Notes under the pieces: model-generated
The model's database searches: none
What the model was told of the DNA's origin: nothing
The model's input: only the letters and a program-made list of their open reading frames with translations
Shown here: positions 6,864-12,210 of the stretch, piece after piece
Position numbering within the stretch: position 1 is the stretch's first letter
Layout: each line of letters begins with the position of its first letter
NCBI GenBank assembly: GCA_031431335.1
Contig: JANPDG010000261.1
Location: 1 to 12,210 of the forward strand
Source: JAAFIP01 sp031431335
GTDB lineage: Bacteria; Pseudomonadota; Gammaproteobacteria; Burkholderiales; Burkholderiaceae_C
Direction of reading: 5' to 3'
DNA length: 12,210 nt
Made by a program: the position numbers and the translations under genes

Positions 6864-8282
6864 ATGAAGCTGGGTATTCGCCTGCTATTTGCTTTTTTTG
6901 TGATCAACGGGCTTGCCGCGTTTTTTGTGTTGCGTGTGTTCACCGCCGAGATCAAGCCCAGCGTGCGCGAGGTGATGGAAGACATGATGGTCGACACTGC
7001 CAATATTTTGGCCGAGCTGGCCAGTGACGACCTGGCCGCACAGCAGCTGCAAACGGGCCGCTTTGCCGCGAACGTGCGCAACTATGCCAGCAGGCCGATT
7101 GACGCGCAGATTTGGGGTTTGTCCAAGCAGTCGCTAGACTTTCGTGTGTATGTGACCGATGCCCAAGGTGTGGTGCTGTTTGACTCTGAGAATGTAGCCC
7201 AGGGCCAAGACTACTCGCGCTGGCGCGATGTGGCGCGCACCCTGCGCGGCGAATATGGCGCGCGCGCCACGCGTGAGGTGCAAACCGACGACCGCACTTC
7301 CATCATGTATGTGGCAGCGCCGGTGCTGCAGGCGGGCAAAATTATCGGTGTGCTGACTGTGGCCAAGCCGCTCAGTTCGATCCAAATTTTCATTGACCGG
7401 GCTGAGCGCAAAGTGCTGTTCAATGGATTGCTGTTTTTAGCATTGTCGGCTTTGTTGGGTGTGATCGTCACGCTGTGGATGGTGTGGAACATTCGCAAGC
7501 TGCGCCAGTATGCGCTGAGCGTGCAGGCCGGCGAGAACACGGCGGTGCCCAATGTGCCCGGCGAATTGGGCGATTTAGCGCAAGCCATGCAAACCATGCG
7601 CCAGCGCTTGCAGGGCCGCGAATACATTGAAAACTATGTGCGCGCGCTGACCCATGAGCTCAAGAGCCCAATGGCCGCAATCAGGGCCTCGGGCGAGCTG
7701 CTGCAAGACGACTTGCCCGCACACGACCGGGCGCAGTTTGCGGGCCAAGTGGTGGCGCAAACCCAGCGCGTGCAGCGCCTGATTGACCGCATGCTCGAGC
7801 TCACCAAGCTTGAGCAGCGCACGGTGACCGATGGCAGGCTGCACAGCGCGCAGCCTGCAGCCCTGTCTGCCTGCGTGCGCGATGCCGCGCTCGCACTGCA
7901 GGCTCAGCTGGCTATGAAGCACATGACTCTGAGCACGGTGCCCGATGTATCTGCCATTGCAGTGGATGCGCCCTTGGTTACCTTGGCGGTGAGCAACCTG
8001 CTTGAAAATGCGATTGATTTTGCCCCTGTGGGCAGTCACATTGCTATCAGCTGCACCGAGCGCAGTGTGGTGGTGCAAGACCAAGGCGGCGGTGTGCCGG
8101 ACTATGCGCTGGCGCGCTTGGGCGAGCGATTTTTTACTACGCCCCGTCCCGATGGTGAACGGCTTGGCTCAGGCTTGGGGTTGGCCATTGTCAAACAGAT
8201 CATGGCACTGCATGGTGGGCAACTGCAAATGCACAATGCGAATGGTGGCCTGCGCGCTGAATTGATTTTTCCCAGCGTTTAA
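6864..8282 (+). CDS. creC: CreC, membrane sensor histidine kinase
   Basis: A 472-residue sensor kinase, the partner of CreB (E. coli CreC is about 474). Transmembrane segment 1 is at 5-26 and segment 2 at 184-208, enclosing a periplasmic sensor domain of about 155 residues. A HAMP-like linker (209-255) leads to the H-box RALTHELKSPMAAIRAS (260-276) with phospho-accepting His264. The catalytic domain has the N-box NLLENA (378-383), G1 DQGGG (406-410), ERFF (421-424) and G2 GSGLGL (435-440). All catalytic elements are intact. In enterobacteria CreC responds to carbon source and growth conditions, and in Pseudomonas and Aeromonas CreBC is linked to beta-lactam and envelope stress; which signal applies here cannot be read from sequence. 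The stop codon is followed by a run of eight T with no hairpin before it. Confidence 0.93.
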   Translation: MKLGIRLLFAFFVINGLAAFFVLRVFTAEIKPSVREVMEDMMVDTANILAELASDDLAAQQLQTGRFAANVRNYASRPIDAQIWGLSKQSLDFRVYVTDAQGVVLFDSENVAQGQDYSRWRDVARTLRGEYGARATREVQTDDRTSIMYVAAPVLQAGKIIGVLTVAKPLSSIQIFIDRAERKVLFNGLLFLALSALLGVIVTLWMVWNIRKLRQYALSVQAGENTAVPNVPGELGDLAQAMQTMRQRLQGREYIENYVRALTHELKSPMAAIRASGELLQDDLPAHDRAQFAGQVVAQTQRVQRLIDRMLELTKLEQRTVTDGRLHSAQPAALSACVRDAALALQAQLAMKHMTLSTVPDVSAIAVDAPLVTLAVSNLLENAIDFAPVGSHIAISCTERSVVVQDQGGGVPDYALARLGERFFTTPRPDGERLGSGLGLAIVKQIMALHGGQLQMHNANGGLRAELIFPSV

Positions 8283-8297
8283 TTTTTTTTAATCCAC

Positions 8298-8313
8298 TTC
8301 ACACCTGCTTCAC
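8298..8313 (+). promoter_or_regulatory. Exact CreB-binding tag (TTCAC-N6-TTCAC) upstream of creD
   Basis: TTCACACCTGCTTCAC is an exact match to the Cre tag defined in E. coli, with the required 6-bp spacer. It lies in the creC-creD gap 67 bp before the creD GTG, the promoter most strongly CreB-controlled in enterobacteria. By eye I found no other exact pair in the window, although single TTCAC words are common. Tag plus cognate CreB plus cognate target make this a confident operator. Confidence 0.88.
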
Positions 8314-8317
8314 AGAC

Positions 8318-8333
8318 TTCATAGTCCGCTCAC
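8318..8333 (+). promoter_or_regulatory. Second, degenerate Cre tag (TTCAT-N6-CTCAC)
   Basis: TTCATAGTCCGCTCAC keeps the 6-bp spacer and eight of ten half-site bases. It begins exactly 20 bp after the first tag, about two helical turns, so both would sit on the same DNA face. Comparing 8297-8316 with 8317-8336 gives 12 of 20 identical bases. It is likely a lower-affinity CreB site. Confidence 0.6.
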
Positions 8334-8379
8334 TGAGGCCAGAGACACTGCCTTCACATTAACTTGTGGAGAAAGAACC

Positions 8380-9888
8380 GTGAAATTTGCCTGGATAGTC
8401 AAAATAGGTGCGTTGCTGGCCGTAGTGCTAGCCTTGATGTTTGGATTGGGCCTGATCAAAGACGTGGTGGATGACCGCTTGCGCTATAAAAATGAGGCAG
8501 CCAACAGCGTAGCGCAAAGTATTGCGGGCAGCCAAACCGTGGTGGGCCCTGTGGTGCACAGCGCCTGTGTAGAAACCTGGGATGTCAAAGGCCCTGGCCG
8601 GGCGACGTATGAAGAGCGCCGCGAGTTCATGTTGATGGCGCTGCCCGAAACGTTGACGATCAAGTCTAACGTGGGCCTAGAGACCCGCACGCGCAGCCTG
8701 TACCCGGTCAATGTGTTCACACTTAAAGCACAGCTGGTAGCGCAGTATCCGAGTCTAGACAAACTCAGGCCAGTGAGCACAGTGAAAAATTCGCGCATGA
8801 ACTGCGGCTCGCCCATTGTGATGTTGTCTGTAGACGACCCACGCGGTATTCGCAGCGCTCAGCTGAGTGTGGGTGGGCAAGTGTATAAACTCAAAGCAGG
8901 CACCTTTCACCCCACCTACAGCCGTGGTGTGCACGCCGCGTTGCCAGACGCGATGCGCCAAAGCGCAGACCCGCTGACGCTCGAAGTGGAACTCGAGCTG
9001 GTGGGCACTGAGCGCTTGTCGATCGTGCCACTGGGCGAGACCACGCAAGTGCGCATGCAAAGCAACTGGCCACATCCTTCGTTTGGCGGGCGGTTCTCGC
9101 CTGCTGACCGTAGCGTCACAACCGAAGGCTTTGATGCCAACTGGCGCGTGACCTCGATGGCCTCGAGCGCTGGGCTGGGGGTACTCAATGCCCGTCCGAC
9201 CTGTGGCGACCAGAGTGAACATGCCAACTTAGACGCAGATAGCGATGCGCCTGGCCGCGTTGCTTATGCAGTGGCCAGTGCAGCGCAAGAGGCGTCGCAA
9301 ACACAGGCCGCTACTGCAGCGCGCAGCCCTTTGGCCGATGCGCCTGCGCCGCGTCAACCACCGCAGCCCGTGGCACCCGCGTTCAAAGGCTGCACCGAGA
9401 CGCTGCAAGTGGCTTTTATCGACCCCATTAACCCGTATTCGCTGAGCGACCGCGCCACCAAATATGGCGTCCTGTTCATTGCGTTGACTTTTTTGGCAGT
9501 AGGTTTGTTTGAGCTCATGCACGGTCTGCGGGTACACCCCGTGCAGTATTTTTTAGTGGGCAGTGCGCTGTCGATTTTCTTTCTGCTCTTGGTCAGCCTG
9601 AGCGAGCACCTGAGCTTTAACGCATCGTATGTCAGCGCGGGGGCGGCCTGCGTGCTGCTGCTGACCTACTACGCCAGCCACATGCTGGGCGGCGTTCGCC
9701 GTGGGCTGCCGTTTGGACTGGGCATCGCACTGCTCTATGGCCTGTTGTTTGTGCTGCTGCAACTGGAGCAAACGGCTTTGGTGGTGGGCGCAATAGCGAT
9801 GTTTGCGGTGCTGGCGATGGTGATGGCACTGACCCGCAAGGTGAACTGGTATGGGCTGAGCACGAGTGCCGCGCGCACAGGGGCTTAA
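8380..9888 (+). CDS. creD: CreD, inner-membrane protein of the Cre regulon
   Basis: A 502-residue homologue of E. coli CreD (about 450 residues), the hallmark CreBC target, whose loss or overexpression affects envelope integrity and colicin or beta-lactam tolerance in other bacteria. The start GTG 8380 has GGAG (8368-8371) 8 bases upstream. There is an N-terminal membrane anchor (about 6-26), a large periplasmic domain (about 30-355) and about five C-terminal membrane segments (363-490). The C-terminal signatures NPYSLSDRATKYGVLF, SLSEHLSF and ALTRKVNWYGLS are very close to E. coli. An Ala/Gln/Pro-rich insertion at about 297-334 explains much of the extra length. The only four cysteines in the periplasmic part (63, 142, 275, 338) could form two disulfides. 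The biochemical activity of the family is unknown. Confidence 0.92.
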   Translation: MKFAWIVKIGALLAVVLALMFGLGLIKDVVDDRLRYKNEAANSVAQSIAGSQTVVGPVVHSACVETWDVKGPGRATYEERREFMLMALPETLTIKSNVGLETRTRSLYPVNVFTLKAQLVAQYPSLDKLRPVSTVKNSRMNCGSPIVMLSVDDPRGIRSAQLSVGGQVYKLKAGTFHPTYSRGVHAALPDAMRQSADPLTLEVELELVGTERLSIVPLGETTQVRMQSNWPHPSFGGRFSPADRSVTTEGFDANWRVTSMASSAGLGVLNARPTCGDQSEHANLDADSDAPGRVAYAVASAAQEASQTQAATAARSPLADAPAPRQPPQPVAPAFKGCTETLQVAFIDPINPYSLSDRATKYGVLFIALTFLAVGLFELMHGLRVHPVQYFLVGSALSIFFLLLVSLSEHLSFNASYVSAGAACVLLLTYYASHMLGGVRRGLPFGLGIALLYGLLFVLLQLEQTALVVGAIAMFAVLAMVMALTRKVNWYGLSTSAARTGA

Positions 9889-9890
9889 AC

Positions 9891-10466
9891 ATGTTTATTG
9901 CCCATCTGCCTGCCGCATATTTGCTGGGCACAGTGCTAAAGAGGCGCTGGCCGCAGGCCATGACGCCTGCGGCTTGGGCCGCCTTGCTGCTGGCCAGCAT
10001 TGCGCCCGACCTAGACCTGCTGTATTTTTATGGTTTTTCGGATCGCGGCTTCAATCACCACATTTACCCGCCGCATGTGCCTATGGTGTGGTTAGTCACC
10101 AGCGTGCTTGGCGGCCTGTGTCTGCGCGCCGGGCCAGCGCGCTGGCGTACGGCCTGGGCTGTGCCTTGGGCGATGGTGTCCACCGGCTGGTGGCTGCATT
10201 TGGTGCTCGACACGGTGGCGGGCGGCATCTGGTGGCTGTGGCCGTGGGTGACCACGCCCTATGTGCTGATGCCCATTTTCCCGCGCCGGTTTGACAACGC
10301 TTGGCTCAACATGCTAAGCCATCCTTTGATGGCAATCGAGGTGATGGTCGTCGTAGGTGCTGCTTGGCGTTGGCGTCAAACCCACCAGCGCTCAGCACCC
10401 AGAGCCTTCCGCCAGCGCAACTTTAGCTGCCAAATGCCCAAGCGCCCGTACCGCACCTTTTTATGA
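9891..10466 (+). CDS. YdjM-like membrane-bound metal-dependent hydrolase
   Basis: A 191-residue membrane protein resembling the YdjM/DUF457 family of inner-membrane metal-dependent hydrolases, which have no established substrate. Conserved-looking polar residues lie among hydrophobic helices: AHLPAAYLL (His5), IAPDLDLLYF (Asp40, Asp42), FNHHIYPPHVP (His56, His57, His62) and HLVLDTVAGG (His103, Asp107). These are plausible metal ligands. The ATG is 2 bp after the creD stop, so it is probably translationally coupled to creD and under CreB control. The C-terminal 25 residues are basic, Gln/Arg-rich and unlike the rest, so the natural end is uncertain. The family call is moderate; a non-enzymatic membrane role cannot be excluded. 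Confidence 0.7.
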   Translation: MFIAHLPAAYLLGTVLKRRWPQAMTPAAWAALLLASIAPDLDLLYFYGFSDRGFNHHIYPPHVPMVWLVTSVLGGLCLRAGPARWRTAWAVPWAMVSTGWWLHLVLDTVAGGIWWLWPWVTTPYVLMPIFPRRFDNAWLNMLSHPLMAIEVMVVVGAAWRWRQTHQRSAPRAFRQRNFSCQMPKRPYRTFL

Positions 10467-10500
10467 AGTGGCTGCGTACCTGAGGTACAGGGTGGCGCTT
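10466..10500. other. Weak hairpin in the convergent gap
   Basis: GTACC (10476-10480) pairs with GGTAC (10484-10488) around TGA, and AAGTG (10466-10470) can pair with CGCTT (10496-10500) with one wobble. No T-run follows on either strand. The gap between the hydrolase gene and the leftward rhodanese gene is only 32 bp, so this is the only candidate transcript end there. Terminator function is doubtful. Confidence 0.3.
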
Positions 10501-10891
10501 ACATTTGCTCCCACGGCAGGCCGTCAAAGCGCCAGCCGCTCACGGTGCTGCGGTGAAAAGTGGCGTTTAACTCGCCCTCAAAGCCGTGCAAAATGTTAAT
10601 GACCTGCGTAAAACCAGCCGCTTCCAGCGCTTCGCCCGCTTCCACGGTGCGCTTGCCGCTGCGGCAAATCAGGTACACCGGGCGGTTTTTATCGCCCGCC
10701 TCGCGCTCCACCAGTTGGGCAAAATGCGCAGGGTTGGCCTGCAAATCAGGGTATTCATACCAAGGAATGTTCTCCACCCCCGGAGGGCGGCCGACATACA
10801 AAGACTCAATTTCCATGCGCACGTCGATAAACAGTGCGTTGGGCGTGTTTTGGATCTCTTGCCAGGCGGCGCGGGGGTCTAGGTGTTTCAC
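10499..10891 (-). CDS. Rhodanese-like domain protein (single domain)
   Basis: A 130-residue cytoplasmic single-domain rhodanese (sulfurtransferase family). The active-site loop CRSGKRT starts at Cys76, the sulfur-carrying cysteine. FIDVR (21-25) is the typical early strand and motif, and GFEGELNA at 103-110 is common in this subgroup. The reading frame stays open upstream to 11245, but that part lies antisense to metH1 and is not rhodanese-like. The start is placed at GTG 10891, giving MKHLDPRAAW, the usual start of such proteins. No good Shine-Dalgarno precedes it; GATAAT ends 7 nt upstream. The sulfur acceptor is unknown. Divergence from a methionine-synthesis gene hints at sulfur metabolism, but this is only context. 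Confidence 0.87.
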   Translation of the reverse strand: MKHLDPRAAWQEIQNTPNALFIDVRMEIESLYVGRPPGVENIPWYEYPDLQANPAHFAQLVEREAGDKNRPVYLICRSGKRTVEAGEALEAAGFTQVINILHGFEGELNATFHRSTVSGWRFDGLPWEQM

Positions 10892-10898
10892 AAAGTCG

Positions 10899-10904
10899 AT
10901 TATC
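10899..10904 (-). promoter_or_regulatory. Candidate -10 of the rhodanese gene promoter
   Basis: On the minus strand GATAAT matches five of six bases of TATAAT and ends exactly 7 nt before the GTG start, predicting an mRNA that begins at or near the start codon. The -35 region (about 10922-10927) is poor. It overlaps the -35 position of the oppositely directed metH1 promoter. Confidence 0.4.
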
Positions 10905-10926
10905 TCTAAGTTTATGCAACTGTTCC

Positions 10927-10932
10927 TACAAT
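10927..10932 (+). promoter_or_regulatory. Candidate -10 of a leaderless metH1 promoter
   Basis: TACAAT matches five of six bases of TATAAT and ends exactly 7 nt before ATG 10940, so the predicted transcript starts at or beside the A of the start codon. The only purine-rich stretch before the ATG is a short AGAG at 10933-10936, too close and weak for a normal ribosome site. The -35 region (about 10904-10909) is poor. Confidence 0.5.
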
Positions 10933-10939
10933 AGAGCCT

Positions 10940-11986
10940 ATGAAACCTATCGAATACACCCGCGGCGGCGCACTGCCCGCCATTTTGAACCAACGCATCG
11001 CCATTCTCGATGGTGCCATGGGCACCATGATTCAGCGTTTTAAGCTGAGCGAAGCGCAGTTTCGCGGCGAGCGCTTTGCTGACTTTCACAAAGACATCAA
11101 AGGCAATAACGAGCTGCTCAGCCTGACCCGCCCCGACGTGATCGGCGATATCCACGAAAAATACCTCGCCGCAGGCTGCGACCTGATCGAGACCAACACC
11201 TTTGGCTCCACCACCGTAGCCCAGGCCGACTACGATATGCAACATCTGGCTCGCGAGATGAACGTGCAGTCCGCCCGCATCGCCCGCGCCGCCTGCGACA
11301 AATTCTCCACCCTAGACAAGCCGCGCTTTGTCGTCGGCGCCCTCGGCCCCACCCCCAAAACCGCCAGCATCAGCCCCGACGTGAACGACCCCGGCGCACG
11401 CAACGTGAGCTTTGAAGAGCTGCGCGCCGCCTACTACGAGCAGGTGGAGGCTTTGTTTGAAGGCGGATCGGACGTATTTTTGGTAGAAACTATTTTTGAC
11501 ACCTTGAACGCCAAAGCCGCTTTGTTTGCGATTGACGAGTTTTTTGAAAACTCCGGCGAGCGCCTGCCGCTCATCATCAGCGGCACCGTCACCGACGCCT
11601 CCGGCCGCCTGCTGTCGGGCCAAACCGTCACCGCTTTTTGGCACAGCGTGCGCCACGCCCAGCCGCTGGCCATTGGCCTGAACTGCGCTTTGGGCGCAGC
11701 CCTGATGCGCCCCTACATTGCAGAGTTGGCCCGCGTAGCTGGCGACACCTTCATCAGCTGCTATCCCAACGCGGGCCTGCCCAACCCGATGAGTGAGACC
11801 GGCTTTGACGAAACCCCCGAAGTCACCTCGCGCCTGCTACACGACTTTGCCACCGAAGGCTTGGTCAACATCGTAGGCGGCTGCTGCGGCACCACCCCAG
11901 AGCACCTCAACGCCATCCGCTTGGCTGTTGAGCCCGTGGCGACGCGTGCTGTAGCGCGTGGGGTTTTCTATAAAGAGGCGGCTTGA
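10940..11986 (+). CDS. metH: Methionine synthase, homocysteine S-methyltransferase domain (split MetH, part 1)
   Basis: A 348-residue protein equal to the first module of cobalamin-dependent methionine synthase, which binds zinc and homocysteine for transfer of the methyl group from methylcobalamin. DGAMGTM (24-30), LIETNTFGST, GALGPT, FLVETIFDT, ISGTVTD and GLNCALGA are all present. Zinc ligands are Cys249 and the Cys315-Cys316 pair in GGCCGTT, matching Cys247/310/311 of E. coli MetH as I recall it. The gene ends after this module with a normal stop. Burkholderiales commonly encode MetH as two genes, with the folate-, cobalamin- and activation-domain protein (about 900 residues) encoded next. 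That second gene is not in the window and would be expected beyond 12210. A stand-alone MmuM-type enzyme is less likely given the close MetH resemblance. Confidence 0.88.
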   Translation: MKPIEYTRGGALPAILNQRIAILDGAMGTMIQRFKLSEAQFRGERFADFHKDIKGNNELLSLTRPDVIGDIHEKYLAAGCDLIETNTFGSTTVAQADYDMQHLAREMNVQSARIARAACDKFSTLDKPRFVVGALGPTPKTASISPDVNDPGARNVSFEELRAAYYEQVEALFEGGSDVFLVETIFDTLNAKAALFAIDEFFENSGERLPLIISGTVTDASGRLLSGQTVTAFWHSVRHAQPLAIGLNCALGAALMRPYIAELARVAGDTFISCYPNAGLPNPMSETGFDETPEVTSRLLHDFATEGLVNIVGGCCGTTPEHLNAIRLAVEPVATRAVARGVFYKEAA

Positions 11987-12210
11987 GGGGGCTATCTTTC
12001 GTAGTAGATACTATTAAATTAATAGCTAACTATTGAATATCCACGTCGGAAAAATGCTCTATTTTCTTTCAAAAATGTGTTGGGTGAGATGACCCATCTG
12101 TTCGCGTAAGGCTTGTCTTTTTTGTCTTGTACTCTTGTACAGACGCAGGCCGGCGGTGCTACTTCAGCTACGCGGCTGTCCCCCGTGTTGGCCTAGGGCC
12201 AACAACTCCT
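11987..12210. other. Gene-free region after metH1 with AT-rich repeat and hairpins
   Basis: No credible ORF is present on either strand. The first part (about 12000-12080) is AT-rich and contains the perfect inverted repeat CTATTAA/TTAATAG (12011-12017, 12019-12025). TGGGT (12081-12085) pairs with ACCCA (12092-12096). The word TCTTGTAC is repeated in tandem at 12125-12140, and GTCT/GTAC pairs with GTAC/AGAC to form a hairpin (12124-12144). CAGC/GCTG forms another at 12165-12178. If the second metH gene follows, this is its leader; no cobalamin or SAM riboswitch consensus was recognised. Confidence 0.6.
12186..12204. other. 8-bp perfect hairpin near the window end
   Basis: TGTTGGCC (12186-12193) pairs exactly with GGCCAACA (12197-12204) around the loop TAG. 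The window ends six bases later, so a following T-run cannot be assessed. It could be a terminator or part of a leader structure for the next gene. Confidence 0.55.

Noticed and set aside
8281..8290. T-run after creC as an intrinsic terminator
   Set aside because: No stable hairpin precedes it; it fits better as an AT tract upstream of the Cre boxes.
8353..8368. Third Cre box (TTCAC-N6-TTGTG)
   Set aside because: The second half-site matches poorly and the spacing does not continue the 20-bp phase.
10357..10599. Small open frame overlapping the hydrolase 3' end and the convergent gap
   Set aside because: It overlaps two better-supported genes, and its translation looks like random GC-rich sequence.
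10892..11245. N-terminal extension of the rhodanese frame (248 residues in total)
   Set aside because: The extra part lies antisense to the well-conserved metH1 coding sequence and has no rhodanese features; GTG 10891 gives a normal single-domain protein.
12000..12210. Cobalamin or SAM riboswitch after metH1
   Set aside because: No B12-box or SAM core sequence could be recognised; only generic hairpins are visible.
1..12210. Mobile element, CRISPR array, tRNA or rRNA
   Set aside because: No transposase or integrase gene, no regularly spaced repeats and no tRNA-like or rRNA sequence were seen by eye on either strand.

Overview
The window looks like chromosomal DNA of a betaproteobacterium, most likely order Burkholderiales and probably Comamonadaceae. 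This rests on the moderately high GC content, a MetH homocysteine-methyltransferase domain encoded as its own gene (typical of Burkholderiales), and the style of the CreBCD and xylose-transport proteins. It is a judgement from recognised families, not a database match. I see no insertion sequence, CRISPR array, tRNA, rRNA or phage gene.

Layout. (1) 123-5472: a D-xylose-type uptake cluster read rightward. It encodes a periplasmic binding protein (XylF), permease (XylH), an unusually short single-domain ATPase (XylG-like), a ROK-family regulator and a Gfo/Idh/MocA oxidoreductase. A large hairpin with a T-run separates xylF from xylH; after that the genes are tightly packed (4-bp overlap, 5-bp gap, 27-bp gap). 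(2) 5518-6153: a MarC-family membrane protein behind a 10-bp inverted repeat. (3) 6166-9888: the CreB/CreC two-component system and its hallmark target creD. The creC-creD gap carries an exact TTCAC-N6-TTCAC Cre box followed 20 bp later by a degenerate second copy. (4) 9891-10466: a small YdjM-like membrane metal-dependent hydrolase, 2 bp after creD. (5) 10499-10891, leftward: a rhodanese-like protein. (6) 10940-11986, rightward: the separate homocysteine S-methyltransferase domain of methionine synthase (metH1). (7) 11987-12210: 224 bp without a gene, AT-rich and then full of short hairpins.

How it works together. The first block should bind and import a pentose such as D-xylose under a co-encoded ROK sensor. 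The oxidoreductase points to an oxidative route for the sugar, although no isomerase, kinase or dehydratase lies in the window to decide this. The second block is an envelope/metabolic stress module: CreC senses, CreB is phosphorylated and activates creD through the Cre boxes, and the hydrolase probably rides on the creD transcript. The last block has two divergent genes separated by only 48 bp.

Three starts (marC, the rhodanese gene, metH1) share one layout: a -10-like hexamer, exactly 7 nt, then the start codon, with no good Shine-Dalgarno. This suggests leaderless mRNAs. No stretch longer than 300 bp lacks a gene. I found no wholly unknown system. The most checkable new points are the double Cre box, the leaderless-promoter layout, the half-size XylG and the intercistronic hairpins.
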